A stretch of 64,000 bases of DNA from NCBI GenBank assembly GCA_029207755.1, contig JARCOQ010000012.1, positions 4,944,001 to 5,008,000 on the forward strand. The letters are read 5' to 3'. The stretch's first letter is position 1. Every line of letters starts with the position of its first letter. A program made the position numbers and the translations under genes. Below the pieces are notes generated by a model. That model did no database searches, was not told the origin of the DNA, and worked only from the letters and a program-made list of their open reading frames with translations. Origin of the DNA: Chamaea fasciata (taxonomy: Eukaryota > Chordata > Aves > Passeriformes > Sylviidae). Positions 12,346 through 25,690 of the stretch are shown piece after piece.

Positions 12346-15300
12346 AAGGCCTTAGATGAAACCTTCCCACGACAGGCTGCGACTCCTTGGGTTTCTCTGG
12401 CCCTTCCCAGAGGCTGCTTAGCCCCGTCTTGGGACTGGGTTCATCATTTTTGGGTTCATCCTTTGTCTTGGCTCTCCAGCTACGCCGTGCTGCTGTCTGG
12501 TACTGAGACTCTGAATTTCCCAACCTCGTCAACTGGCAGTGGAATCAGCACTGTGTTCATTATATGTGCTTTCCCACTTCTATTTGTGGATCGAAATGAA
12601 AAAAGAAAGGAAGAAAACAGGCTTCTAAAACAGCTACTGCCACCTAGTGTCACAGCGAACCCAGAAAATCCCACACGGCAGCTCGAACTCTTCCCACTGG
12701 AAAAACCCTCGACAGTAAATCCAATTTCCATTGATTTCAATTGGCACTGACTTCCTCGGACATTACTCTTACGGCCTGCATAGCAAAATCTATGTATTTT
12801 CCACCACTACATCCAGGGAAAGTGTTATACATAGGAGATTGGAGAATTTGTGTGTGTGCGTTGATGTGATGTCAGAGAATTTAATTCCATCCTGCAGCTC
12901 TCCACGGATGCGGAGGTGGACATGACTTGGCAGCCTGTGGCAGTGGTGTTGCAGGTGTAGAAACGTGTCCACCTGCTCCTTTACCGGTTTCAGAAAGCTG
13001 CCTCTCAGCAGCATAAAACCTTTTAAATGTGTTTGCCATAGCAAGTTAAACACCACCATTCATTCTAGCATATTTTAAAGCACTGAAATAAGTATTTTAC
13101 ACCTGATTTTCTTATGGTGGAAAATCCTTAAAGTAAAGCTTAGCACAAGGAATTTTTGATGCAGCATTCTGTTCAGAATGATACAACTCCTAATGATCCT
13201 TGATGTTGAATAAAAACTATTATGAGACAAGGCACACCAGAAAATATTAATTACACTTCTTGGTGCTTGTGGCAATAATTTTGATTGAAATGAATTGCAT
13301 CATTTATTAATATGAGGCTTGATACACTGTGTGGTGCTAAATATCCTTTCTACAAGACAAAAGCTCAGTCAGAACAGCATTATCACCACTCACCTCTTAA
13401 GGCAGGATGCTGAAAGCCAAGTAAGATTATCCCTGTCTGGTCTGAGGTTTTGTTAGCAGTGGAAACCATAGAGATTCCTGCAAATACTTCGGGCTCAATT
13501 AGTGCCTGTTCTCTGAGGTCCTTGGTGGTCTTAGAAATCAAGTAATCCTATTAATATTTCTCTGTTAACTTGGTGTATATTATAGAATATATTTTGTAGA
13601 CTCTTAGAGCCAGGTGGACAAACTGACACTGACAGCACATGCGTGTGTGACCTCGGGAGCAGCTCTTTGAAGCAGGAACTTTGTTGCTGTGCTAGCTGTA
13701 GAGCAAGACCCAGAGTCCAAAAGTCTTCTCTGTGTTTCCTGTTCTTGGATCAGCACTCTTCTCAAATTACTGTAGGATTTAGAAAATGAAAGGAAATGGG
13801 GAACTAACAGTCATGACTGTGAAAATAGCAGGATTTGTCAAGAACCATGAACACTCCATGTGCTCCTCAGAGGACTGCAAAGTAAGGGCCAACATGACAC
13901 AAGCACATTCCAGAGCAGCTTATGACCTCTCCATTTATGAAAAGATAAAGTGGTTAAAGCAGATGAAGTTAAGGAATGTTTGCATATCATCTTCCTGCAC
14001 ATCTTAGTAATAGTCAGCAGATCTGGGAAAGTTTAGAACTGCAAACTGAGATTACTTTTTTGCAAAGGGCATGAAAACTGGGAGAGCTCCAGATGCAGGA
14101 AAAGGCATTGCAGCTGCTGAATTTTCAGCACATGAAACTTAGTGCATACTCAGTCTTTGCTGGATTGGCACAATGGCACTGAGAGGTTAAAGGAATATTC
14201 ACAAACCTTTTCTTCTCAGTGCTTTGAAAAAGTGGGATATATTTTCTCTTACGCAACATTTTGATTGATTCTCCCCATAATGTCCTGCAAGATATTGCTG
14301 GTATTGCTCACCAGAATGTCACAATCTGACCCTCTGTATTAGTCTTACACAGACACTAACAAGAATTTTGCAGTTGGAAGAGACAGGTGCATTTGAGGTT
14401 AATGCTGAATTTATTGCCTCATTGTCTTTCCAAGACTACCAGTAGGGAAAGAGCAGTAAAGACATATCTATTCTGTTTTTCTTCACTAAAAATAACTCTC
14501 AGTTTTAAACAATATTTTCCGTCCTGAGGGTACAGTGTGAGACAGTCTTGAAATATTTCAGAACTTACTGAACAAATATGTCCTTACTCTACCCTGCAAA
14601 ACATCCACTAATGTTTTAACCCCCTGTGTTTTTCTTGACATATCTTGGCCTACTCACATACAGAAACAGGAGCTATAACAAATGATCTTTATTTCTCAGA
14701 GCTCCACTGTGAATAAAACGATTTTGATTTTGATCACATTGTTGGTGATTCAAATTATTCTGATTTATAGATACAATCTAGGACCGTATTACACTCAAAA
14801 AGAGACTGTTTGCAAATCTATATGGATGGATTTAAGTCTTTCAGTTACAGGTGATACTAAACTTTAAAATAAAATATAAAAATCTGTGTAAAAAGGTAGA
14901 GCTAATTGTAGTGTCTGTAAGGCATTTCCTGTCAGCCTGACAAACAAAAATGCAATTATGGGATGAATGCTTTCTGCTAAGATGCAAAGTTAAAACCAGC
15001 CTGAAAACTTGCTTATAAAATTGAATGTCTTTCTTGCCTATTGTGTGAAATAAAGTGCATTTCTATGAGTTCTATTTTGCACCTCTGTTAGTATATTGCA
15101 CATGATGCTTGAACAGATGTCATAGAGTCAGCCGTCAGTCATAACACCTTACATCTTGTATGTGTTACTGAAAATCTCTGAATGATTTTAAATTTTCAGT
15201 AAGCCTGAGGAATCACAGCTGGGTAGGCCACAGAAATCATGAGGTTTTGTATCAGGAGCTCTAGAGGAGTGTTTTTGGGCTCCCCCTGAGTTTTTCTGGA

Positions 15301-17204
15301 GTTTATGTTCTGCCTTGCGAGCAGGAGGAATTTAAATGACCGCCCCCCCCTTTTTTTTTTCTTTTTATTGAAAGCTGAGACAAGCAAAAAACTGAAGGTT
15401 TAAATAACTAAAATGCCATAGGATAAATACTGAATTATTTGGACTTGACAACACTGAGTCAAACAAGCTTGCTATTGTTTTGTACAGACATCTCCCTATT
15501 TTTGAAGTTTTTTTTTTTTAAAAAGAAGGGCCAGATTGTGTTTTGCACATCCAAACCCATATTGAATGGTGGGGAAAGATTCATCAAATCATTTCCATTC
15601 TTTCCTGTGGTCAGTGTTACAAAGGGAAACCAAATGATGTTATAGGAGTGTCAAGTGGTTTTGATTGTTTTGCAGTGTTGTGGTTATTGACAGTCCACGG
15701 CCCAAGAGAGGTAAAGAGGAACCCTGAGGGTACCTGTTGTAGTTCAGTCTCTTTCCCTGATTTCAGAGTGCATTTTTCCTTCAAAACAAGAATTTAAAAG
15801 CCTCAAAAGAGATGAGAGTTTTTTTGAGAACAGTCCTGAATGTCTAACCCCTCTCTTGTACAGGGCTATGTCCAGTGCAGGCCATGCCTGGTGAACATGT
15901 GTTGTGGGAGGGAGAAGGAGTCATTCAAGCACTTGGGAGAGCCCTATTTTGACTGTGTTTGGGAATAGAAAATTCCCATTTTGATTTTGCTACTGTGAGC
16001 TTTGAATTAATCAGTATTAGTTAGGATTTGGACAATATGGCTCTGCACAGGAGCAATCTTAAAAAAATGTCCTCTTTTTAGAGTCTATGTCCTCATATTT
16101 TGTCCTGGCACAAAGAAAAGGCAGAATAAGCAACATATCTATTTGGCTAGTAGGAGCAGAAGCATCAGAGGTCTGGGTTTGTAGACCCTGGACAGACCAT
16201 TAAAAATAAACAGTGTCTCCTTGAAATAATTTATTATCTATATAGACTAACACAGAGCAGAAGAATAATGCCTTACATAAAACTATTTTAACCTTTACCT
16301 TGTGATTTAAAAAATTATCTTTATGACACCTACGGAGAGGCAGGAGCTGAAGTTGTAAATGATGACATCTCACTCTCCCATGGAGTGTGGCAGTGGGGAC
16401 AGGTAATGCTTTCTGGCTGGGTGGTTCAAACGAGATGTTTTAGAGACGTAGCACCCAAAAGGCTGGTGAAAGGAATGTGGATCTTCACGGCCATTGATTT
16501 TGGTATACAAAGGAACTGATCTCCTAAAAGTCCATGACACCTTCTGTAATCTTGACTTGGACTTGTATTTGAGCATTGAAAATACTCAAATACTCAAATG
16601 GTGGGGGTCTTCTGGCGTGGTCCCTCTCTGAGTGGTTTCCTGTGTTTATGCTCCCTCCTTGCCCCTTGTACTTGCCTTCCTGCTGGTTTAGTTTTCAAGT
16701 GACTGTTCAGGCCTATTCACTCTTCTTTCTTTTTTGTTTTAAGTTTTTGTTTTTGTGGGGGTTTTTTTCTGTTTTTTGAGGGTTTTTTTAAAATTTTTTA
16801 CTTGTAGCCGTTGAATGATAAATTAGCTCACAAAGGTTGCTCTTCTCATTAATTTTATTGATTTCTGTCTATTCATAGCAGAAGTTATCCATGGCAATGG
16901 CATTCTAGATTGATTCACCAGAAGGCTATCACATACACACTAATGAAAAAGCTAACCTGACATTACATCACTTAAACTTGCATTAACTCTTAGGAATGAG
17001 TAGTCCCACAGGCTGCTCACTGGAGGAACTTGTGTTACTTGAGCTGAAAGCACTGGAGGTTAAAATACTGTACAAATTAACCAATATATTAAGGACAGAA
17101 ATAGGAACAGAAGGCCACAGGAGCCTTGTTCCAGAGATATATTTGTCAATCAGCAGAGAATTATTGTGTTCCATGTATTTTTTAGCCTGGAATGAAATTA
17201 AAGG
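12346..17204. other. Intergenic, no gene recognised
   Basis: A frame at 12,463-12,750 looks open but is also open on the opposite strand and is unrecognised. The string near 12,727-12,745 resembles the CATTGACTTCAATGGG-type core of ancient amniote repeats, only weakly. Short homopolymer runs lie at 15,344-15,360 and 15,511-15,520. No exon is supported. Confidence 0.45.
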
Positions 17205-17278
17205 ATTGTCAGAGGGGATTGGAACTAAACGACCTTTGAGGTCCCTTCCAACCCAAACCATTCTGTCATTCTATGATC
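17205..17278 (+). mobile_element. CR1 LINE, 3'-terminal fragment
   Basis: The sequence from GGATTGGAACTAAACGACC through the CCCTTCCAACCCAAACCATT segment ends in two imperfect copies of the octamer ATTCTATG (17,260-17,275). That is the diagnostic 3' end of avian and crocodilian CR1 elements in sense orientation. Only the last ~75 bp are recognisable, so this is a severely 5'-truncated and immobile copy, as is usual for CR1. The upstream boundary is approximate. Confidence 0.85.
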
Positions 17279-17307
17279 CAAACATTAATAGGAAGAAATC
17301 CAGGCCC

Positions 17308-17352
17308 CATTAAAGTCAATGGGAATTTTTGTATCTATCATGCGGGCCAGGA
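17308..17352. repeat. Possible ancient amniote interspersed repeat fragment
   Basis: The segment contains AAAGTCAATGGGAATTTT followed by GGGCCAGGATTGCAC. This resembles the 'attgacttcaatggga ... ggatcaggccc' core I recall from old repeats shared by reptiles and birds. The family name cannot be given, and it directly follows the CR1 tail. Confidence 0.3.
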
Positions 17353-20300
17353 TTGCACACATAATCTAAATGCAGATACCTGGAAGAACGTGGGAAGCAG
17401 ACACAAATTCAGCAATGACACTGAGGCCAGACACAATGATCCCCACGATGTTGCCTTCCAGTGAGCTGCCTACCAGCAGTGAAACCCTAACGAAAAACAT
17501 CTTTCAGTGAGTGCTTTCTGCAGCATTTTTTCTGTACTTGTGTATAAGTCAATATCCTGTCTAGAAGGGAAGGCTAAAGAAAAGTGCCTTGGTCTTGCTG
17601 TTGCAGTAGTAATGATTCATGACAATGCTGTAGGACTTGAAGCTGAAATACTTGAGCTTAGCTGGAGGATAACGGGCTCTGTGGAGGCTGTTGTGCAGTT
17701 CTTAATCAGCACTGAAAAAGACATTTTGGCTAAATCACCACCTGCATGAAAACTGTACACTAGTATTGGTTACTTCCACCTTTCTAAATTAGATAAAGTA
17801 AGGACAGTGGGACTAACATAATGACCAATGAGGGGGAAAAATGGTTTCACATTATCTTGCAGATCTTCTCCAAGTTGCACAGACATTTGGGAGAAAACTG
17901 CTACTTCTAAAGGCAGATTTTTCAGGGCTCAAAAGCTGACATCATGTTTCGGTTCATAGAGAAATGAAACACAAATATGAATCTCAGTGTGAAACACGAA
18001 GATCAGAAATGTATCTTCTATGATTTTGATACACACAAATTTTTTCTAACATCTCATAAGGAATAATAATATTGATGAAAGTGGATGTCTGATTCTGAAG
18101 GATTAACAAAAAGTCTGTTCTTGCAGGTTTTAGATTTTGTAGGTTTGTATTGATCTTTTCTCCTCTTAGTTATAGAACATCCTGCTTTTTAAATTAAACT
18201 ACTAATTGATGATTCAGGCTAGCAACTGTTGTACCAGTGCCTTACCTGCACCCAATCAAATATTTCTTTCATTCGATGAGAGAAGAGCTGAAAACAATTT
18301 AATCAGTGGCCATGTCAATGTGCACCAGCTGAGGATTTGGCCTGAAAAGATATTTGCTGTATCTATCCCTAGAAAGGACTGCTTTTTGGGAAGCATCTTG
18401 GAGAGGCTTTGTCAGCAGGGAAAAGGGTGAGCTTCTTTCCAATTTAAAGATTATTTTAGTTTTATGGTACAAAGCAAGCTGCTAAAATGTGTTCTCTGGG
18501 GACCTGGGTCAAGAAGAGGTCAACGAAGAAACCATGGAAGTGCATTTCATATCTTCTCTCTTCTTTTCAAAAAACAAGGCTATTGTACAACTGTTCCATA
18601 CAAACATTTCCCTTGTTCATCCTCTTTCTAATATTTTACTAGTATATTTTGTTCCTGAATGCTTTTCTACGCTGCCATGAGGTACCAAGTGATGGTAGGA
18701 TTGGGAATTGCCATAGTAAGCTGGTAAGAAACTATGGCAATAAATAGGTTTACCAGGTCAACTCCATCTCCTAATGCGTCTGGAAATGTGAGAGTTCTGC
18801 TCCTCTGTGGAATGCGGAGGGCTCACTTACAGGAGCACATTTTTGAGCCCACAAGTCTGAGTGAAACGTGTGCAGCCAACCTCTCTTGGTCCCGATGAAA
18901 ACACACGTCTGGCAGCACTGGAATTCCTGCCATAAAATAATCCTGCTCTTTGAGGGTTGTTGACTTCATGATACTCTGGACTCCCTTTTTTTTTTTTTTT
19001 TCCTAGCGTGCCTGATTTTTTTTTTGTTCCTTTTTTGTCACCATGACAGCCAGTGAAAGACATGTGCTCCACCTCTGTTTAACTTCTTGCTTCCTTTTTT
19101 GATAATTTTGAATGCTCAGTTTAAGGCATCTCATACAGCTCGGCAAATGACCTACTTTTAATGACTCGTTTTAGTTTTGGCATCTTCCTCCTTACTAGCA
19201 GACCATGCAATCCCTCAGAATTGCCTACGTCATAAACTTTGCCTTCTACACTTATTTAGTGCAAAGTAAATGTAACTTATTTTTACAAAAAAAAAATTGT
19301 ATAATTGATGATGTCCTTCTACCACCTAGAAAAATATTCATCTTCACCTGTAATTTATTAACTTTCTCACTTAGCTCTGGTGTGTTCATTTTTCATGGTT
19401 CAAAAGACCTGTCGTTCTGCCTGCAAGCTTGAAGCATTATCCCATTATCACTAGGGATCAATATGTAATTTTACCTCCAAAAATACTTTTCAGAGATCTG
19501 TTTTTCCCATGGCTACTCCTGGGGATGCTCTTAATTATAGTCATGACTAATTCTAACAAGTTGGACAATATTAATTCCGTATTGCTATGAAATATCTTTC
19601 CCAGCTGATTTAGAAAATTGGGTCTCTTTAACTATAGCTGTTTAGGTGAATTGCTTAAAGTGCTGGCACACAGCTGTAGTCGTATGAAATCACTAAGTCT
19701 CAGTTTTGAGCTGTTAGTACACAGTACTGGAGACAGCTTGGGATAGCCACTTCATCTTTAAAATATCAGATTTGTATGATTCCTTCTCTAGTTCTTGTCA
19801 GTTCCTTGCTTGAACTTCTAGCTAAAGATGAAGAATTTATTTGAATCTGCCTGCTATTTGGCAGGCCTGAAGCTGCAGCTCTGGACTGAAATTTAGAAAT
19901 TTCTGGCCAGAAATTCAGATTTTAAAACTGCAAATATCAAGGCTGGGTCTAGTTCCTAAATAGAGCAGAACCTATGCATTGATAGATTTGAAAGCCTGGG
20001 TTACATTTGGCTACTCTTTGGAATCATACATTTAGATAAAACATGTCCTGTAAATAATCATATTTCTGATGATATCCATGATGGAGGCAAACAATAGCTT
20101 TTCGTACTCAGAAAGCTGAAATAAAACAATCCTTAGCTCTTTTCCAGTCAGGAAGAGGCAGCTGTGGGTGAGACATGTGAGGCATTTCACAGCCCTTTTT
20201 GACAGGCTGCTCCTTGAGGAAGAGCAGCAGGGCCTCTGCTCGTGTCTCCCAAGGACCTGCTTCCCTCCATGGGCGTGAGTCAAGGGCTGTCATCTCACTC

Positions 20301-23300
20301 CTCTTTTCCATCACTGTAAAACAGAATTGTCTCAACCACACTGCGGGCCTGAGCTAACAGTCCACACAGGGGTCCTGCAGCCACAGAGCCCCCACCCCCA
20401 GCTGCTGCTGAGAGACTGCTTCATCTCCCCAAAATGGGCTTTACCTGAGTTTCTAGGGACCTTACAAGTCACAGCTACGAGCACCCCAACCAGTACTGTA
20501 AAATGGCAAACATTTTACAATCCTGCAGTCTGAAATAACTGCGAAAAAAAAAAAAGAGAAAAAAAAGGTTGTTACTTAGCTTTTTATCTCTCTGTGTATT
20601 TTTTATTATTTAATATACTCTGTTCATCTTCTGCTTATATTGTACGGTGGCATAACAAAACCAGTTTTTCTGTCTTTAAACCCTTAAGGAAGAAAGTATG
20701 AAGATATGATTGTTACAATAGATTTTTCAGGCTTCTTTTTTACGGGTGTGAGAAGAATTCTTTGTGACAGCAGATTTAAGGAAGAGGAAAAAGGCAGGAA
20801 AAGGGATAAGTGCTGATGAGATTGATTGCTGCTACTGAGCAGTAAAAAACTGGGCTTGAGGATAAGAGAGAGAAGCTGTGCTCTGGACAAACCTCTAAGA
20901 ATGCTCTGTAAAGCAGAAAACCTAAATTAATCCTATATTTTGTTTTAAATTTGTGGCTCATAAAGACTAAATGTACAATTTCATGTTTTTCCCTTTCCTT
21001 TCCAAGCTGAAGTTTAAGTATTCCCTCTCATGCCTTTAAATAATTCAGGCTTGTCTCTGAGGGGAATATAGCAGATGTGCAGACGGTCCCTGTGCTCTCC
21101 ACAGAAATGCTCTCCAGAGCACTGTGAGCTGACGCGATTGCAGAGCACAGGACTCTGCCATCCTGCCAGGAACACGAGCTGTTCATCTGCGAGGATGAGC
21201 ACTGGGAGCAGGGGCTGCTGTGCCCTGCTCCTGCTCTGAGACCGTGGGACAGGACACCCAGGCAGGCGCTTTGTGTGCAGCTGTGATGCACAGAGACACA
21301 TCCTGGCCTCTGTGTGTGCCATCAAATCCCTCACCAGGGGACATTTCGTATCTTTCACTGGCTACATCAATTGCACTCTGAGGTTTTGATGACATTTTCA
21401 TGTCTGCCTTCTCTTCTGCCTTCTGTGCTCTGTGCCCCATTTTTCATGAGAGCAAATTCCTCCCCTCTCTCTCCTGATCCTTGAAAAAAAAAAAAAAGAA
21501 ATCATTTTTATGTAATTTGCTTCTTATATTTTCTCTTCAGTACCTGCGGCAGCTGCTTTGCAGGTCCCCTGCTGTGCAAATCGCCCTTCACAGAGGAAGA
21601 TCTTCCTGTCAGGGACTGACAAGAGGTGCCAGGAGCAGCCTACGAGACTTTTGAAACCTGTGAGTTGGCAAATCAGCAGGCACCAGTGTGCAGCTCTGGA
21701 TACGCCCCTAGCATTAGTTCCTAACTTGTATCAAAGAGTTTTTCGGATGATATGGCCCACAGGCAGAGATTCAGGTTAAAAGGAACACAGTGTCTGGCTG
21801 CTTCTATCATCTAGGGTTTTTTGTTTTAAATATAATGACACCAGCGATTTGTTCTTGAGGAGGATTTCGACTTGTGTTTTGTTGGGGTTTGTTGTTGTTG
21901 CTTGTTGCTTTTTTTTTTGTTGTTGTTTTTATTTTATAGGAACTGTGTTTACAACAGCCTAAACAAGGAGAAAATATTCTTAGTACTAAACACTTCTTGT
22001 TTTTCTTCTCCAAAGAAATAAAGATACCTTTCATATTTTCTGAGACTGACAATGTTGAAGAGGCTAAGATAAATGATAAATTGAAGGAAAGAAGGAAGAG
22101 ACCTGCTCTAAACTACCATTTTCTCTAGGGAAAGACATGAGGGGTTTTTTGGTGGGACTGGGAATGCCCTGGACAGTCCTCTCTCTATGTGTAGTTAAAG
22201 GCAAACGGTCTGGAGGGCTTTGGAAACTTGGTTTAGTTGCTGAACCATCTTAAAGAGGTTTAAAATCAGTCTTAAGTGAAAGCACTTTGCAGAAGAAGGT
22301 GTAGCTTTCAGGCAAAAGAACACTTGAATCAAATGCAGAATAAATAGCCTGAGTAAAGGACACAGAATTTGGTCCACTGTGATCATTTGATCTGAGTGGC
22401 TTAAGGCTTTGCATGCCTCATACTTGCAAACCAGCTGTGAAATGCAGGAAATACAAGTAGTCGTGGTCTGACATTTCCCCATCTGTTCCTAATATTTAAT
22501 AATTTGCTCTCTTCTCTGAGCATAGTAAGTTTATTTATAAATTTTAAAAAATACATTTTATTTTACATAATGAGCTTTAAGGTATAATGGCCTTTTTGCT
22601 CCAAAGTGCTCAAAGCACCCTCCTTTGCCAAATGGAGGGTATCAACTTTTCTGGAGGAATTTGTGTGTAAGGTACAGATGGACAAGACACAGTTTTAGCA
22701 CACCAGGCTTTTGCCTTGCTGTTCCGTGTGTGCTTCTATTCTCTAGAGCTTCTGTGCAGTGAATGTTTTGAAAGGCCTAAATTCTTTTTTGCTTTGCTCT
22801 GAGGATGATGGAGAGTGAGAAGTAAACCCTGGTTCTCACAGCTGACATCAGTGCTTTATCAGCCATAAGAAAAAAAACCCCTTTCCTTTGAAAAGCTTGC
22901 TAAGAATTATCCTCACCATCAGCACCAATTTTACTGTTGTGCTGAACAGCACTAAGCACAACTAAACTGAGCTTCAGCTGAGAACAGCTTTCGAAATATT
23001 TTAGGAAAGTCTTGTTTTCACATATGAGGTTATAAATTACATGGAAAAGAAGAAGATACTGGATTCAAATGCCTGTATACACAAAAGGTGACAGAGCTCG
23101 AGCTCCAGGTTTATGCTGATAGCTCCCCATTTTAGTGACTGCTGAGTCCATGCTCATTCTGGGAGCGGGAGGTGGTGGTTCCATGTATGCCCCAGAATGT
23201 TACACTAAATACCGACCTAAATAACCCTCTGGCCTCTGTGCTCCATAATGTTGGTTTCTACAGCAGTCTCAAATGCTTTCATTCTGTAGCAATTATCATT

Positions 23301-25485
23301 TTGAGGAGCATATACCACAAGCTGCTCCTGCACCTACTGATTTTTACTTATCAGTCCAGTGAAGTGAATGAAAATGTTTGTATACATAAAGATTAAATCT
23401 GTTTAGGCTTCTGTAAATTTTGTGACTGTGACATAAGGAATATTCTAATAAATCTATAGAAAGTGTGAAATCATTAAAAACTTACGGACTTATCTGGCAA
23501 TAGTTGTCAAAAGAAATTTTCATCAAGTAGCAGTTTCCAGGAATGGAATGCAGCAGTGTGAGGACTGTCGTTAGCCAGCATTTTTCACTGCAGCATCACT
23601 GCTGTGACCCTGCTGATGGCAGGATTCCAACCAAAGGCACCTGTCCTTCCAGGTAACTTGGGGGGAAAAGTAGGGCTGGGACCAGAAAAATAAAATCTCT
23701 TGTTATTTGACCAGAAGCAAAGTAACAAATCAAGTAACAGGGGTTATGATCTGGGCCTGGTGGTACTGTGGAAGCAGATCCTGTGAAATGTGTGTGGGTA
23801 CCGGGGGGAAGTCAGTGACTGCACAATGTGAGCAGGAAATGGCACTGGGGAGGGCATTCCCGTCTGTGCCCAGCCCTTCTGAGGGGTGCAGCCCGCAGTT
23901 CTAGCATTAGATTTGTAAGATGATGCTAAAAATTGGTAAAATATAGGCACTGAATAACAAGGAAAACAATACACTAAAAGCTCAGTGGAGCTCTGGCCAC
24001 AGGATCTGTAACTGATCCTGTCCTCACTGAGCCTTTGTCCACGGGGGTTTCTGTGTCTGTCCAGACACCTTCAAACCAAAGAAATTCTCACTGCTCTTCC
24101 TTCTGGGGAGAGCCTTAAGGGACAAGGATTCCATCTTCCAGGTTTTGCATTGTTGGTTTTAATGGTAATGGAGTCCTTTTGCTCGTTCCCATGCAGTACT
24201 AGGAAAAACCATTTCTCCACTTCATTACCTTGGGTCTCTCAAGGATAAAACAGAGCGCAACTTAAGTGAAACTGAAGCACTGAAGATGCTAAAAGCAGTA
24301 TGAGTCTTCCAATTTGAGTAATATTTTTAAAAAATAATTACTGCTGAGGTTGTGGTATCTCCCAGCTATATCAGACACATCCCCAAACTCTACTGCACTG
24401 TGGTCTGTTAAACCCTTAAGTGCAAGTCTGTGTCAAGGCACTTGGGAACATTAATTCACAGCTACAGTTCATCCAAATGATTTTTTTAAGCTTTTCTGTT
24501 TAGGAGTGCCTAAATTTATTACAAGAGGTCTGGCTAACAGCCCTGAAATGGAACTGATCACAAGAATAAGCATTTCTATGACATTCCTGCTATAAGCCCT
24601 CACCAATATTTTTCCTGTAATTCCCATCCTCTGTATCCTGAAAATGACACAGGCAAATCCCCAGTCTTTTTCACATATTGAAAAGCCTGCTAAGTGAAAG
24701 GAATCCCATAATAAATGATCAATTATAAAAAGTTGCTTCGGCTAAGATGTTTCCCAGAAGAGATACAACAAAATTTAAATCAATTGATTTCCCTGGAAAA
24801 ACTCTAATATGTCTCTGAAGAAAATCTTCAACATGTTTCTCTAGGTTTCCTATCATTTCAGGAATGGAAATGGAGTTTTTCAGGACTTTTTGGAATAATT
24901 TTCACAGAAACCACTGAAGGAAGAAGACATTACCTGAATGAATAATAAGCATAATATGCTGAGCAGATGGTGCAGACATCTAGGATCTAATTTTTTCTAG
25001 ACTTGAAATGTAATCATTCAACTACTTTTACATTTTTGGTGTGAGGATAACAAAAATATCTTTGGAAAACTGCCCGCTTTCCCTCTAAGTTTTAAGCATT
25101 TTCCAAACAAACCTTTGAGATTATTTGTTTTCCTTTGCCAAAGAAAAGTTGATAGTGTTCTTAGGGCTGTCTAAAATATTTTGATGTGGAGCTGCAGTAC
25201 AATTTCCATTTTTAAAATTTAATTTTCAAGTGAAAAATTTTTGCAGTTTGTAGGATACTTGGAAGTTTCTAGTCAGATTTTTTTGGGAGAAGAGTAACAT
25301 GAAAAAAGTAATGATTATCTTGCTGAAAATGAATAGAGATCCAGTTTTTGATTCACAGTGCATCTTTAAGAAAGCTGTTCTGGATTTCTGCCTATATTGT
25401 GACAGTAACTGAGACGTGTATATTATGTTAAGACTTCTTCATTTTCTTTAATTTTTCACTTAGGGTTTTTTTATTTCAATAACTG
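17353..25485. other. Intergenic, no gene recognised
   Basis: Mostly AT-rich unique-looking sequence. At 18,317-18,345 a CACCAGCTGAGGATTTGGCC string resembles another ancient amniote repeat terminus. GC-richer patches at 20,150-20,420 and 21,040-21,330 give overlapping unrecognised frames. T or GTT-rich low complexity lies at 18,986-19,003 and 21,880-21,938. No exon is supported. Confidence 0.45.
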
Positions 25486-25690
25486 CCACCTTTTTTTTTT
25501 TTTCTGTGCACTTTATTTGTTAAATTTTATCTCTGTCACTATTTCATTATTCTTTAAAATCTCTTCCTTCTCCCCTCGTAATTTTAAACCTTGCCAGATT
25601 TACGTAAATGCCTTCCTTAGTTTTTTTTTTTCTCGTCTTTTTCCTCTTCCTTTCTTTCATTTTTTCTTCCATAATTTTTTTTTTCCTCAT
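25486..25690. repeat. T/C-rich low-complexity tract
   Basis: Repeated runs of T with interspersed C. They create a long artificial plus-strand frame (25,517-26,155) rich in Phe, Leu and Ser. Its composition changes abruptly where the tract ends, so I treat the frame as a by-product of the pyrimidine bias, not as a gene. Confidence 0.75.

Noticed and set aside
16996..17313. 105-codon plus-strand frame ending in the CR1 tail
   Set aside because: The 3' part is CR1 untranslated sequence, and the 5' part does not resemble CR1 ORF2 or any gene.
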